Shown in pieces: positions 24,436-36,721 of a DNA stretch of 64,000 nt. Positions within the stretch are counted from its first letter, which is position 1, and every line of letters starts with the position of its first letter. The stretch is from Dactylellina haptotyla (taxonomy: Eukaryota; Ascomycota; Orbiliomycetes; Orbiliales; Orbiliaceae), in assembly GCA_031310005.1 (NCBI GenBank), contig CM062385.1, positions 496,001 through 560,000 on the forward strand, read 5' to 3'. The translations under genes and the position numbers were made by a program. Below the pieces are notes generated by a model. The model saw nothing but the letters and a program-made list of their open reading frames with translations. It was not told where the DNA came from and did not search any database.

Positions 24436-27400
24436 ATGGCGGCTGCTTTCGCGCTGTCCGTCGGCGAGGTCGTCGACAAGTACCACGTCTCCCTCACCAA
24501 CGGCCTCGACGATGCCCAAGTCGCCCAGTCCCTGGCAGAGCACGGCAAGAACTGTGCGTTATATCTTATATCCATCTTTATCTCTGGGAAATTTATATAC
24601 TGACCAATCGTGTCTAGCCATCCCCGAGGAACCGCCCACCCCGCTGTGGGAGCTCGTTCTCGAACAGTTCAAAGACCAGCTCGTCATCATCCTGCTCGCC
24701 TCTGCTGCCATATCCCTCTTCCTCGCCATCTTCGAAGGTGGTGATGACTGGTACGCCTTTGTCGACCCCGCTGTCGTAAGTTTTCTCATCTTATTTCTGA
24801 TATAGTAGTGTTGGTTGGGAATATATGTTCATATCTAATCATCTATGCCACTGCTAGATCCTGACTATCCTCATCCTCAATGCCATCGTCGGTGTCACTC
24901 AAGAGAGCAGTGCCGAGAAGGCCATCGCCGCTCTCAATGAATACTCCGCCAACGAAGCCAAGGTTATCCGCAACGGCCGCATGACAAAAATCAAGGCTGA
25001 GGACCTCGTCCCCGGTGACCTCGTCGACGTCGCCGTCGGTGACCGTATCCCCGCTGATTGCCGTCTCATCTCCATCAACAGCAACTCCTTCCGTATCGAC
25101 CAAGCCATCCTCACCGGCGAGAGCGAGTCTGTCGCCAAGGATATCGCCGCTGTCAAGGACGACAAGGCTGTCAAACAGGATCAGATCAACATGCTCTTCT
25201 CTGGAACCACCGTCACCGTCGGTCACGCCAGAGCTATCGTTGTCCTCACCGGCCAGGCTACTGCTATCGGTGACATCCATAGCAGCATTGTCGACCAGAT
25301 CTCCGAGCCGACCCCACTCAAGCAGAAGTTGAACGATTTTGGCGACCAGTTGGCAAAGGTCATCATGGTTATCTGCATCTTGGTCTGGGTTATCAATATC
25401 AGGCACTTTAACGATTCTTCTCACGACGGCTGGCTCAAGGGTGCCATCTACTATCTCAAGATTGCCGTCTCTCTCGGTGTCGCCGCTATCCCCGAAGGTC
25501 TCGCTGCCGTTATCACCACCTGTCTAGCTCTCGGAACCCGCAAGATGGCTAAGAAGAACGCTTTGGTCCGCAGCTTGCCCTCCGTCGAGACCCTCGGAAG
25601 CTGCAGCGTCATCTGTTCCGACAAAACCGGCACTCTTACCACCAACCAGATGAGCGTCTCCCGCGCCGTCTACTTCTCCGACTCGGACAGCATGGTGAAC
25701 GAAATTATGATCCAAGGCACAACTTTCTCCCCTGATGGCGACGTCACCTCTCGCGACGGAAAGCCCCTCGAATCGCCTGCTGCCTACTCTTTGGTTGTCC
25801 GCCGCATGGCTGAAATCTCCGCTCTTTGCAACGACGCTCAAATCTCATTCGATCCCAAGTCCAACACCTTCACCAATGTCGGAGAACCCACCGAAGCCGC
25901 ATTGAAAGTCCTGGTTGAGAAATTGGGAACCCCAGATCCCGGCTACAATCAACGACGGGCCAAGCACAGCATCCAGGAAAGACTCAACGAAGCCAACAAG
26001 TACTACGAGGATCAGTTCCGCCGCCTCGCGACCTACGAATTCGCACGAGACCGCAAGAGCATGTCCGTACTCGTTGAATCCGAAGCCGGCCAGAAACTTT
26101 TCGTCAAGGGCGCCCCGGAATCCATCTTGGAAAGGTGTACCTCCGTCATCCGCGGTCAGGACAGCAAGAAAGTCGCATTCACTCCCGCACACGCACAATT
26201 GGTCAACGAAAAGGTCATGGGATACGCCAAACAGGGACTCAGAGTTATCGCTTTCGCTTTCGTCGACGGCATCGCCTCGCACCCGATGGTTAACAAGGCT
26301 AAGACTTCGCAGGATTATCTCTCAATGGAACAGAACATGACTTTTGTCGGTGCCGTCGCAATGTTAGACCCTCCCAGACCTGAAGTCGCAGAATCGATTC
26401 AAAAGTGCAAGGAAGCCGGAATTCGTGTCGTTGTTATCACGGGTGACAACAAGCAGACCGCTGAGACTATTTGCCGACAAATTGGTGTATTCGATATGGA
26501 CGAGGATCTTTCCGGGAAGAGTTATACTGGCCGCGAATTCGACAATTTGACACCAGGCGAACAATTGGAAGCCGCTAACCGCGCTTGTCTCTTCTCTCGA
26601 ACTGAACCGACCCACAAGAGCCGCCTCGTCGACCTCCTTCAGAGCAGCGGCGAGGTTGTCGCTATGACCGGTGACGGTGTCAACGATGCCCCTGCCTTGA
26701 AGAAGTCTGATATCGGTGTCGCTATGGGTAGCGGTACCGACGTCGCAAAACTAGCCGCTGATATGGTTCTCGCCGACGACAACTTTGCCACGATCGAGCT
26801 TGCCGTTGAGGAAGGACGATCGATCTACAACAACACCCAGCAGTTCATCCGGTACCTCATCTCGTCCAACATTGGCGAGGTTGTCTCCATCTTTTTGACC
26901 GTCCTTCTCGGCATGCCGGAAGCTTTGATCCCCGTGCAGTTGTTGTGGGTTAACCTTGTCACCGACGGGTTACCCGCCACCGCGTTATCGTTCAACCCAC
27001 CGGATCACGACATCATGAAACGCCAACCGCGGAAGCGAGACGAGCCGCTTGTCACCGGCTGGTTGTTCTTTAGATATATGATTATCGGCACGTATGTTGG
27101 TGCGGCGACGGTATTCGGATACGCTTGGTGGTTTATGTTTAACAGTGCTGGGCCGCAGATTTCATTCCACCAGTTGGTGAGTTACTTTTTACCTTCTTCT
27201 CAAAAGTTCTTACGGTTACAGAAGCAGAGAAACTAATATAGTGAACAGACCAACTTCCACAAGTGCAGTTCCATGTTCCCTGATCTTGGTTGCGAGATGT
27301 TCTCGAACGACATGTCCAAGGCTGCTTCTACAATTTCTCTTTCAATGTGGGTTTCCCCTCATTGAATATTTAATATAATATCTGAGTATGATATACTGAT

Positions 27401-27796
27401 GTGAATAAACTATAGTCTCGTCGTTATCGAAATGTTCAACGCGATGAACGCGCTCAGCTCCAGCGAGTCGCTGCTCACCCTTCCGCTCTGGAAGAATATG
27501 AACCTTATCGCAGCTATCACGTTATCCATGGCCCTACACTTTATGATCTTATACGTCCCCGTCTTCCAGACCATGTTCTCGATCACGCCCTTGACGGTGT
27601 CGGAGTGGCAGGCTGTCGTGGTGATTTCGCTACCGGTTATGTAAGTTCTTTCTTTTGTTTTCTTTTGACTATTTGAGAGAGGAAGTGGAAACTAATATGA
27701 TATAATTACAGCTTCATCGATGAGGTATTAAAGTTCGTTGAGAGACAGGTGTATAACAACAAAGCGGTGGTGTCGAGGCACAAGAAGAAGGTTTAA
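24436..27796 (+). CDS. SERCA-type P-type Ca2+-transporting ATPase
   Basis: Pumps cytosolic Ca2+ into the ER lumen, driven by ATP through an aspartyl-phosphate. Six exons: 24436-24553, 24618-24775, 24858-27176, 27249-27346, 27416-27640 and 27712-27796. They give 3003 nt, or 1000 residues, the SERCA length. Seen in order: N-terminal cytosolic helices (EVVDKYHV), a Gln-Phe-Lys-Asp-Gln-Leu entry to helix M1, actuator motif LTGESESV, M4 Ca2+ site [10 protein letters not shown] (Glu near 305), the phosphorylation site [11 protein letters not shown] with Asp at 347, nucleotide-binding KGAPESIL, and hinge [18 protein letters not shown]. Helix segments M5-M10 follow. The segment around NIRHFND and [17 protein letters not shown] is SERCA-like rather than PMR1-like. 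The C-terminus KKKV fits a dilysine ER-retrieval signal. Subfamily assignment is firm. Confidence 0.97.
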
Positions 27797-30700
27797 AGAG
27801 CAATCTAACGAATGATGATGAGGAGGGGGAAGTCTAAGACGGTGCAAGTGACATATCGGACAGTATATTCTTACTATATAGACGGTGCGGATAGCGGTGC
27901 GTTAGAATAATGAGAGTAGAGATAGATATCAGATTTTTTCTTATTTATATCTAGAGATACCTTAGACACACAAAACACACCTGTTTTATTGTTTTAGGAG
28001 AGAAGAATAAAACAAAAAGAAAGGAAAAACAGAATCAGAAAGATGGAAGAGGAAGAAGAAGAAGATAAAAAAGCAAAAGTAGTATATTTGGAGTTCTAGA
28101 GAGAGGATCTGGAGTCTATCTTTTGCTTCTTGGAAATACAATGGGGTTCACTTTTTTATTTTTCCTATATATTTTTTTTACTCTGTATATACGCCCGGTG
28201 GTTGTGGGTAATACGGTTTGGATTCTTGTTTATACTTTTGGGATATAAATTTATGAAATCTGGATCTGGAGATGCTATTCTTTTTTTTTTGATATCGGTT
28301 AAGTGAAGCTATGGCAAGTCTAAACCAACTGATCTTATCCGAAGCGATTTAAAACATATACAGTGCTACAGGAATCTTAGAGCTACAATGGCATGGTAAG
28401 ACGTGCGATAGCATGTATCTAGAAGTCTTAGCATGGTCGTTTTGTCTTAGAGGAATGCTTGCTGGTTTTTTTTATTATTTCTTCCTAAACAGGGAATTCG
28501 GATAGTGTATCTTTTTTTTTTGACCAGAAAAAAAGTCTGGATCCCCTGCTGATTCTGGTAGGAAAGCTGTTGTATGCGCTCTGCACATGCACATACCTAT
28601 ATTTTTGTTTCACTTTGGAATTCTGTCTCTCAAGCACGCTGCAGCAGATACCCCGGCATATTGCAGATTGTTTACATTTTTTTTCTAGAACAGACGCTAA
28701 GTTGCAAATCAACAATGCAATCAATACCAATGAAGGAAGAAGAAGAGGAAGAAGAAGGAAAGAAGCCGTCGTCGAAGCAGCTAGCGAAATTCTCAAGGAA
28801 AGGAAACCCCTTGCTCCATGAAAGCTTGTAGAGCCTGGAAAGGATCTTTCGCAGACAGCGGCACCCCGGCTCGGGGTCCTCGTCATCCTGCAGCGAACAA
28901 GCAATGGGAGGCGAGTGAAATGAGAGAACTCTTGGAAGGCTTACCTTCCTGCGCTCGCCAATTCGCACCCTTGAAGAAAATCATTAGGGAAGAAAAAATT
29001 TTAAAATTTAACGATGGGGGTGCGGATGGGTAAGGGGGGTCCTTAATTGTGCAAGTGCAAGTGGATCCACGTCCGACGAACCCCAACCATTCCGCTCTGC
29101 GAAATCTCGGTTGGCGTTAGGAGCCAGAGGTTCAAAGCTTGGGACCCGGCGTGCGCTCCCTCTTCCTTCCAACTTGCTGTCCGAAGACCGCCCGTCGCGG
29201 TGGGCCTTGTTTATAGGAGTGTGCGATTTACATGTTTGATTGTGGGAGGGTTTTTCACCTGGGAGACTGGGGGTTGGTCGGTGGTAATTGTTGCCGTTAA
29301 GATTTACATTCGGAGAGGCGCTCTATGGGGGATTTCTCTGAGCGGTCATGAGGACGCACTGGTTGGGTAAGATTGTCGGGGTCGAAATTGGACGAAGCGA
29401 ATCCGACGAGTTTTTATGGATGCGCGAACAGCGACCAGCTCGCTGAGTGGTCGTGAGGTTCTGCTTGTCGCGAAGGGAGAGGTTGGATATCTCACACACC
29501 CACACACATAGTTCGCAGCTAGCTCTCCACCTCCCTATTAATCGCTCCCTTTAGAACCTTACCTAACTCTCTTTTGTTTTTTCTTCGCAGAAGGGAAAAA
29601 TTTTAAGATACACTGAAAAATTCGCCGTCGCAATCGTCCGTTCTTGCTCTTCTTTCCCTCCCATTCATCTTCACTTTAATATTCGTTACTCGGGTTTTCA
29701 TTATTGCGATCGCGAGATTTCCCCCTCTCTCAGTTTTCTACTTGTTTATCGTCGCATATTAATAATATATTGTTCACGTATACGCATACCCCGGATTAAT
29801 AATTTACGGAGATATACGAAAAGTAATCAATCTAATACTGCTCTCTTGCTTTCCGTTTCTGTTTCGCCCTTGCTTTAACGCCTGACGACGACCTGCATAT
29901 ACGATCGCCTCCCAGCAGCGACGGCCTTACTTTACATATCCTCAAACTCTTACCAGTTTCGTCGAGCGGCTCGCATTTTTCTTGCACACCAACGAGACTA
30001 GTCGGTAGTTTGACAGCTAGTTACGTCGGTCGCCCAGAAATAGCAAGTAGGACATAAGTACCTTGGAAGAGGAAAATCTGGTACCTTGTTCGGAGTCAGA
30101 GAGTGTGTAAGCATAAGCCTTGCACCGCAGCTCAGTTCGGTTCGCACTGCGGACGCATACGTACTTTCTCCCCCGGCTCGAAGAACCATTTTATTTATAT
30201 ACACACACCCAAAAAAGGCAGCCTTGCTTCTCCCTCCTTTATTCCTTCGTCCCGCTGCCCAGCCCTTTTGATACGACGACGATTTCCGAAACGATAATCG
30301 GATTACTTTTAATCTTTAATCTTTATTATTATTTTTATTTACGATTTTTGGGTTTCATTATTGCTGGATTCGAATATTAATATATAATACCTAATACTTC
30401 CTAATTCACCACATCGACTTTGCCTCCTTCCGAAAGCCGTATCCGTCGTATCCTTTTCACTTTCTCCATTTTATTGTCGAAATCCTACGATATCGCGACA
30501 TCCAACTCGAAAAAGCTGCTCCTTCGGCCTCAAAGTATATCCATCCTACGCAACACTCCGCACCGCCCCACGCCTGAATTCGTGGAATCGGTTCGAATCC
30601 GGCAAAATCCTTTTTAAAGCTTCTCGCAAAACATTTACTCTTATTCTTTCCGAGTCGTACAGAACTAGTTCCAGGAACACTTTTCTTCGATATTTCCTGT

Positions 30701-31217
30701 TGCGGGAATAGTAAACCGGTTCGAGACAGCCTTGAAACTGGTGCTAAGCAGATTTACAGCCCCAGCTTCTTCCCATCCCTCGCAAGGCATACGCACCCGA
30801 ATTCGTATTAAGGCCACAAACGACCGCAAGCTTTTTTTCTTCTTTTCTGTCTGTTATAGGCAAACCCGCGCAGAAAGAGATATATATCATATTTATCTCC
30901 CTCCTACCGTCGAAACCTCAAATTTCGTCTACTATATCTATCTATCTATTTTTTGGCCAACTTATCTGCTTTTCTTTTCAATCGAGCTCCCGTAAGCTCT
31001 CACGGACAATTCTTTTCCGTCACAAGACAAAAAAGACGCCGCCGCCGCCTGCTCACGCTTTTCAGAGCTTTTCATCTCATCTTTTGATTTATCACTTTTC
31101 CACTCGAACCGAACTGCCTCACAAAGGTCTCTGGGATTGACGGACGACTTCTCTAATATCAATATCCTTCTACGAAAAGATTCAATCAATCACACACGAC
31201 TTCTATCAAACTCCACA
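27797..31217. other. Intergenic: SERCA 3' end and long pyrimidine-rich leader
   Basis: No protein was recognised. GAA-rich tracts lie near 28045-28070 and 28725-28765. From about 29500 to 31217 the plus strand is markedly pyrimidine-rich with few ATG codons, resembling a long 5' leader or promoter of the small gene at 31218. Confidence 0.45.
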
Positions 31218-31782
31218 ATGTCGACAACATTGAGCTCCCGTTTATTCCTCTTTTTCTGGGTCGTGGCCTTGTACTTCAGCGTTGCGACACAAGCACAACT
31301 CACTGCTGCTACCGGCACTGGTAGCTACCCGGCTCCAACAAATGGGTACGTGCTTTTTCGCTTCATATGACAACTTCACTTTTTTATTCCCCTGTCCTTT
31401 CTCGAAGCATGATTTATGCTATCACCCCTTGGCGGCTCGGATCGTGCTGAAAGGTTCAAAGAACTACATATCGCTAATACTTTACATTTTGATTCTGTGA
31501 ATAAATAGAACTCCTACAGCAACATTAACACCACCTTCGCCTACGAACACCGAGACGAACAGCGCGCACACGCAGTTCTCCTCGTCGCTAGCATTATTCG
31601 GTGCTCTGATAACAGTAAGCTTAACCTTCTTTCCCCTCATCTCTTTCCCCTTCCCATCCCCGCATACCTTGAGGCTCAAAATGCGACGAGGCTATGATAA
31701 TTTCGCTTTCATTCATTTGATTCGTGATTGGTAGTTGAGGTGGGTTGTCTTTGAACTGGTACATGCTGTCATACGCCAATGA
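31218..31782 (+). CDS. Small Ser/Thr/Pro-rich secretory-pathway protein
   Basis: Not a recognised family. Exon 1 (31218-31345) gives a signal peptide (FLFFWVVALYFSVATQAQ) and a short Thr/Gly/Ser/Pro stretch. A 163-nt intron leads to exon 2 at 31509, which continues Thr/Pro/Ser-rich (TPTATLTPPSPTNTETNSAH) into a hydrophobic segment SSSLALFGALIT. Here the gene can go two ways. It can be spliced at 31614 (ACA|GTAAGC) to 31735, ending at 31782, for about 93 residues. Or it can read straight on and stop at 31734 after a hydrophobic then basic tail. The layout of signal peptide, O-glycosylation-type spacer and C-terminal hydrophobic segment resembles small GPI or membrane-anchored surface proteins. 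Exon 1 is more certain than the 3' end. Confidence 0.5.
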
Positions 31783-34070
31783 CACAACCAGAGTTCAAGG
31801 ATCCCTCCTCCACCCCAATCAAGGCTCTAAAAGAAGAAGAAAACATTCCTTATCATCCCGATTAATTGTTACCCAATTCCGCAATCCTGTTTCCACCCTG
31901 TCCTCCAGCGCAGCGTGTCTTCTGTCAAGTTTGCTAGCTGCATGAAACGCTTGGGTTGGGAACACCAGAAATCGGATCAAACCTTGCGTTAGCGTCGGTG
32001 GCTTTGGTTCATGGACATCTTGTCCAAAACTCACGAAACTATACCTTTTTTTTTTTTGGACACCCTTGAAACTGGAAGGCTAACCGAATTTCATAGGCGG
32101 CCATGTTTAGCCTGTAGAGAGAAGAATCCTTCAAACGTCGGACAACGTCAGCTAGCTACGCCGACGCTCGACCACACACTTTTTTTTTTTCAGTTTCCTT
32201 TAATGATTTCTGTTTTCGACTATTTTATTATCAAACGAATGTTGTTCGAGAAATTATCCGGGCCGGAGTATTTCGGTCCCTATACGAATTCGAATCCGAA
32301 CCGCACCCTATCGTATTCCTTTCCCTTATCACCTGCTACCTAATGCGGGGTGGAAGAAAGAAGCTTCAAGAAGGAAAAATCAAATACGAGCGGATACGAG
32401 CAGAATAAACCACAGCACCCCGCCCTCGTGTGAGCGAGTTTTTCGATGCGGGGGAACACAAAAATGCTGCGGCACACCACAATGACGACGACCGAAAAAA
32501 AAAAGTACCACACAACAACGAATTCGAAATTCCTTCCCGGCGTTTTTCTTAACTTTTTTTCTTAACCTTTTTCTGAGAACAAATCCTATGATATGATATA
32601 TACCTGCTTTTTATTAATCCTCGGAGCCTTGTGCTTCTTTCGTTATTCTCTGGCTGTTTTTCTTCTTTTTATTATTATACCCAACCAGCCCCCAATTACC
32701 TTACGTACTCTGTTGCGCAAAGAACTCTTGTAATGACCTTGTTCTCTTTACGGCCTTTCTTCTTTCTCTACTTTCCTTGATAACGACGTCTATGATGGAA
32801 TAGAATAGGTTTTTTTACACAGCTAAAACCATTATAATGAATAGATTCTGTTTCCTACAATTGATTTAATTGATCAAAATCGTGATATGTATTGTGAATA
32901 TTTTGTACTCCGCGCAGGAGCTGCTTCGCAGAGCCTCGACCTTCGATAAGGTTGTAATCGTAAAAGTATCTCTATCGAGGATTATTGTACAACCGAGGTA
33001 TGTACATTTTCCAGATATACTTATCGTTCCTGTTCCTGTTTCCTGTTCCTGCCCCACTTGTAGGTATGTAAGCCGTTTATTCTCATCGGTACGGGAATAT
33101 CGAGCCGAAAGGTACCGGGGATGGTGTGTAGTGGAGCCTTGCTATTGAAGACGTTGATATACACGTATACGTATACCTATGCGCGCGGGTATAGTTTCCC
33201 TTTATATACGCGTATATAAAGGGAGGTTGGGGAGTTGCATTTACCAGTGCTTATCCCGACTTCTTGTTCTTCTACTCTTCTATGCATGAAATGGCTAGTC
33301 TGGGATTTTATGGAAATTAAGAGTAAGGTTAATTTATATTTGACAGATTGTTTGTTTCGTTTCCCTCGGTTGCATTCTTTGTAGCTCAGATCTGGTGTTT
33401 TCTGGGATCGGATAAAGTGGATTGATTGGATGTTGTTTGTCGTTTGTCGGGTTTGAAGACCTGGTACTGGATACAGAGGAGAGATACGTGAAAAGTGGAG
33501 GGTTTGATGGAAGTTCTATTGATAAATTTTTATGCATATTTTGATCGAATTTTACCAGAAAGGAGTAGAGGAGGAGGATGGGTTTGCTAATGAGGGCTGC
33601 GTGGTGAATGTTAGTTTGAACAGTGCTTTACAGTATATTAGTAGCGTGCTGCTCGAATGGAATCTTCTTGTCATATATATGCTAGGGAACTATGCAAGAA
33701 GTCGAACCAATTGCTAATTATCAAATTATTTATAACTCGGGTTAGCAGGTTTTCGGCTGCTGGTGACAGTAGTCCTTTGTTCGTAGAGGCTGGGATTTTT
33801 AAATCGTCGTTAGTATTTTTATATCGGAATTGGATCGTTACAAGACGTGTGGTCATAAGAATGATATAAAAATCAACAATGCTTTTCTATTCGACACAGG
33901 CTAAAAAGCGACATCTCTGATATGCAAAGGAGCCGTAAATAATTACAATTTTGGTAGGTAAAATCCAAGTTATAGAGAAATAGGAACAAAAGCAATCCCA
34001 ACGCCATGATCGAGCCAGTATTAAAAAAGGGCACACCGTGTAGACCAAAAAATACAAATCCTACCGTCTT
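31783..34070. other. Intergenic, contains a perfect 28-bp palindrome
   Basis: No gene recognised. It contains GTTCCT-type tandem units at 33024-33053, GTATAC repeats near 33163-33175 and the palindrome listed separately. The segment next to 34071 is probably the dolichol kinase 3' UTR. Confidence 0.45.
33197..33224. repeat. Perfect 28-bp palindrome centred on ACGCGT
   Basis: The left arm TCCCTTTATATACG is followed directly by its exact reverse complement, with no spacer. The centre is TATACGCGTATA, which holds ACGCGT, the MluI cell-cycle box core known from yeast promoters. It could form a cruciform or bind a dimeric factor. It lies about 850 bp beyond the stop codon of the dolichol kinase gene. 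Confidence 0.95.
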
Positions 34071-36677
34071 TTATACACCTAAACCCCTCAATGCCAGCCA
34101 TAGCACAATAGGAACAACGACATTATCGTTTCCGCCGGTAATAACCGCCTCCACCAAACTGCACAACCCTCCGGCTAGGAGAGCCTTTCCAGTGAACACC
34201 CCGACGGCCTTCACGCCTAGTAATTGCTTCAGCAGCTTCAAACCACCCCTCGTAATACCTCCCCTTCCTTCGTGAAAGTTCCCGGCGATAAGCCAGACCT
34301 TCCCTAGGAGTAATCCAATATACACAGCAAAGGTAAACGCCAAAGAGCCCTCCACACTCTTCCCGCCGCTCCATCCCCACTTATGCTTCCCGAATCTCCT
34401 CCCGATCAGCGAAGCCGCGGCATCCCCCATCCCGACGCAAATGACACCTGCTACCATCGCTAACTCTCTCCTCGGCGCTCTCCAATACACCCCAAACGGA
34501 CTCTCCCCATCTTCGGTATTCTGTATATCCATCCCGGACAAACTCAACCACACAGGGATCGCACACCCAATCAACAAGAACACATGCGACACCACAATCG
34601 GGCCCCTCAAATCTCTGCCATCCACATACGGCGCCAAAAAGATCGATAGCGGCTTCGAAATCGGGGGGATAAGCGTCGCGCGCAGAATATCAACCAACAA
34701 GAAAATTCCCAGCGTGACCAGCAAAGCGGTACCCACGAACGGCGGATCCAGATATATCGTGGGCAGAAACATCGCCACCACAAGCCCGTGGAACACCTTC
34801 CGGCGGGTATCGACTTCCACCGCTCTACCCCTTGCCACCTCCGCGAGCCCTAACCATCCGGGCCCTTGGATTTCGAACCCCAGTTTCTCCATCGGTACTC
34901 TGACACCCTTCCCAAGCGTGATGACCACGCAGATACCGATAGTCACTAGAAGGAACCAGTATCCCGCAACGGCGAGTCGGTAGTTCGGACCCCATTTTCC
35001 TTCCTCTCCGTCTGGGACGTCGAGGCCTTTGTACCCCGTCCAGCCCATGTCGTCGATGATTTGGTGGTACCAAGGTAATCCGGAGAGGAGGTAGCCGACA
35101 GCCCAGGGGAAGGGATCGATCCCGCCGAAAGCGTATTCAGCCAAATACGGCCGCTCGCAAAACATAATGCACCCGACGAGGATGAGGTATACCGGAATAG
35201 CGTAGAGGAACTTCAGAGTAGGTATATTCTGGGGTAACTCGTCAGGGAGAAACTTGGGCAATCGTTTCCGGATTTCGGATGCTTTGGCTTTTGAGATACC
35301 GCCTTTGACGACAGTTTGGTCGGAATCGCTGGACGTATGGCCCATAAAGCCGTCGAGGTTGATTTTGTCCCGACGGGCTTTCTTGCGGCGTGCCCAGGGG
35401 CGGGCGCGGGCGAAGACTATGGACCGTTCCAGGTCGATTTCCTTTTGCATGAAGGTTCTGCAGCCAATTATGAGGGCGCCACCGGTCATCCAGAGGATTA
35501 CTTGGAGGGTGACCATCTGCGAGGAAACGCTGTCGAGGAGCTGGACGAAAGCAGTCGCGAGCAGACGGGTTTCTGTTGTGGTAAGACTAGGTATTAACAG
35601 ATCGACGCCTATGTTGACAAGGCTATTGTGGATGAGTGGGGTGTAGAGGAGTCGCTCGACGGAGGAGGGGGAGAGTTTGGATGATGCGAGGACGGGAGCT
35701 AGCGTAAATAGGTATTTGAAATTTGGGTCGTTGGCAATGAAGCGGGGGTAGACGTCCGGTGGGAGCGATGCCAGCGAACAAACAAGTGTAGATACTATGT
35801 AGAGAGATGTATATGGTGTAAGGGATAAGGCAATGGCAGCTGGGAACACCATGGGGTAAAGCAGCGGTGACGGGTCAAGTGAAGATGGGAGAATGACGGT
35901 GAACGGTTTCCGCAGATTTGATATCGCGGGATGGCTGCCGATAACAGCCAAGTATGTGAAGAGAAAAGCCATCAATTCTATATCTTGTAGTTAGTATATT
36001 GTAGAGTAGTATTATTTATTATAAGACCTACCTTTCTTCCATGTTTTAAGCTCCCTCCGCACATCCGGCTGGTTGCATACCATAAGAACCAGAGCTACCA
36101 TTAACGAAACTTCTAAACCTCTCCTCACGAACACAATCTTCTTCCTGCCACCTAACGAACCCGTCCGCGAGCTCTTGAGGGTGCCTTCGCCAACATCCTT
36201 GCCCTCAACGTCCGTCTTATCTGACTCGTCTAGCTTCGGCCTCGGCTGTTCGTCCTCATCGATCTCCCACTGTCCTGTTTTCCTCTTCTTAGGCGGTGGA
36301 GCGGGTAAGGTTCTTCGTTTGCTAAAGTATGGTACGGGGCCAGCTTTGTGGGCGACATCCTTCTCGTCGTCCGCTTCGGTGCCCGATTCGGATGAAGATA
36401 GCGAGGAATTCGTGGAAGGTGTGTACGGCGTGGAGGGATCGGTTGTTGGCGAGTTTAGTTTTGTTTGCGCATGTTGGAGCGGGATGGAGTCTGCGGATGT
36501 GACAGGTAGGGTGAGGTCGTTGGTGATGTCAGCCCTACCGGGCTCCGAGCCCGGTTTCCTGTCTATGGCAACATCAGGAGCTTTGGAAGTTGAAATCGAG
36601 TGTCGGTGATACGGATGGGGAGAGCGGGAGCGGAGGATGGGTAGAGGATTCGGGTCATTCCTTGTCGACTCCGACAT
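34071..36677 (-). CDS. Dolichol kinase (Sec59 family)
   Basis: CTP-dependent kinase of the ER membrane that phosphorylates dolichol for N-glycosylation, GPI anchors and O-mannosylation. Two exons (36032-36677 and 34071-35977, 54-nt intron) give 2553 nt, or 850 residues. Residues 1 to about 190 are hydrophilic and disordered (Ser/Pro/Asp-rich), with basic KKRK and GGRKKIVFVRR stretches just before the first membrane helix. Many hydrophobic segments follow from about residue 195. Conserved family segments are RRKVFHGLVVAMFLP (about 608-622) and GDAAASLIGRRFGKHKW (733-749), followed by WSGGKSVEGSLAF, which matches the CTP-binding region of dolichol kinases. The long soluble N-terminus is the unusual part relative to yeast Sec59. 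A CT tract lies just upstream of the start. Confidence 0.92.
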
Positions 36678-36691
36678 TGAACGGGGGATGC

Positions 36692-36721
36692 GAGAGAGAA
36701 GGAGAGAGAGGGAGAGAGAGG
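36692..36721. repeat. GA/CT tract in the dolichol kinase leader
   Basis: A run of GAGAGA/GGAGAG units, read as CT on the coding strand. It begins 15 bp upstream of the dolichol kinase start codon. CT-rich tracts are common in fungal core promoters and leaders. Confidence 0.8.
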
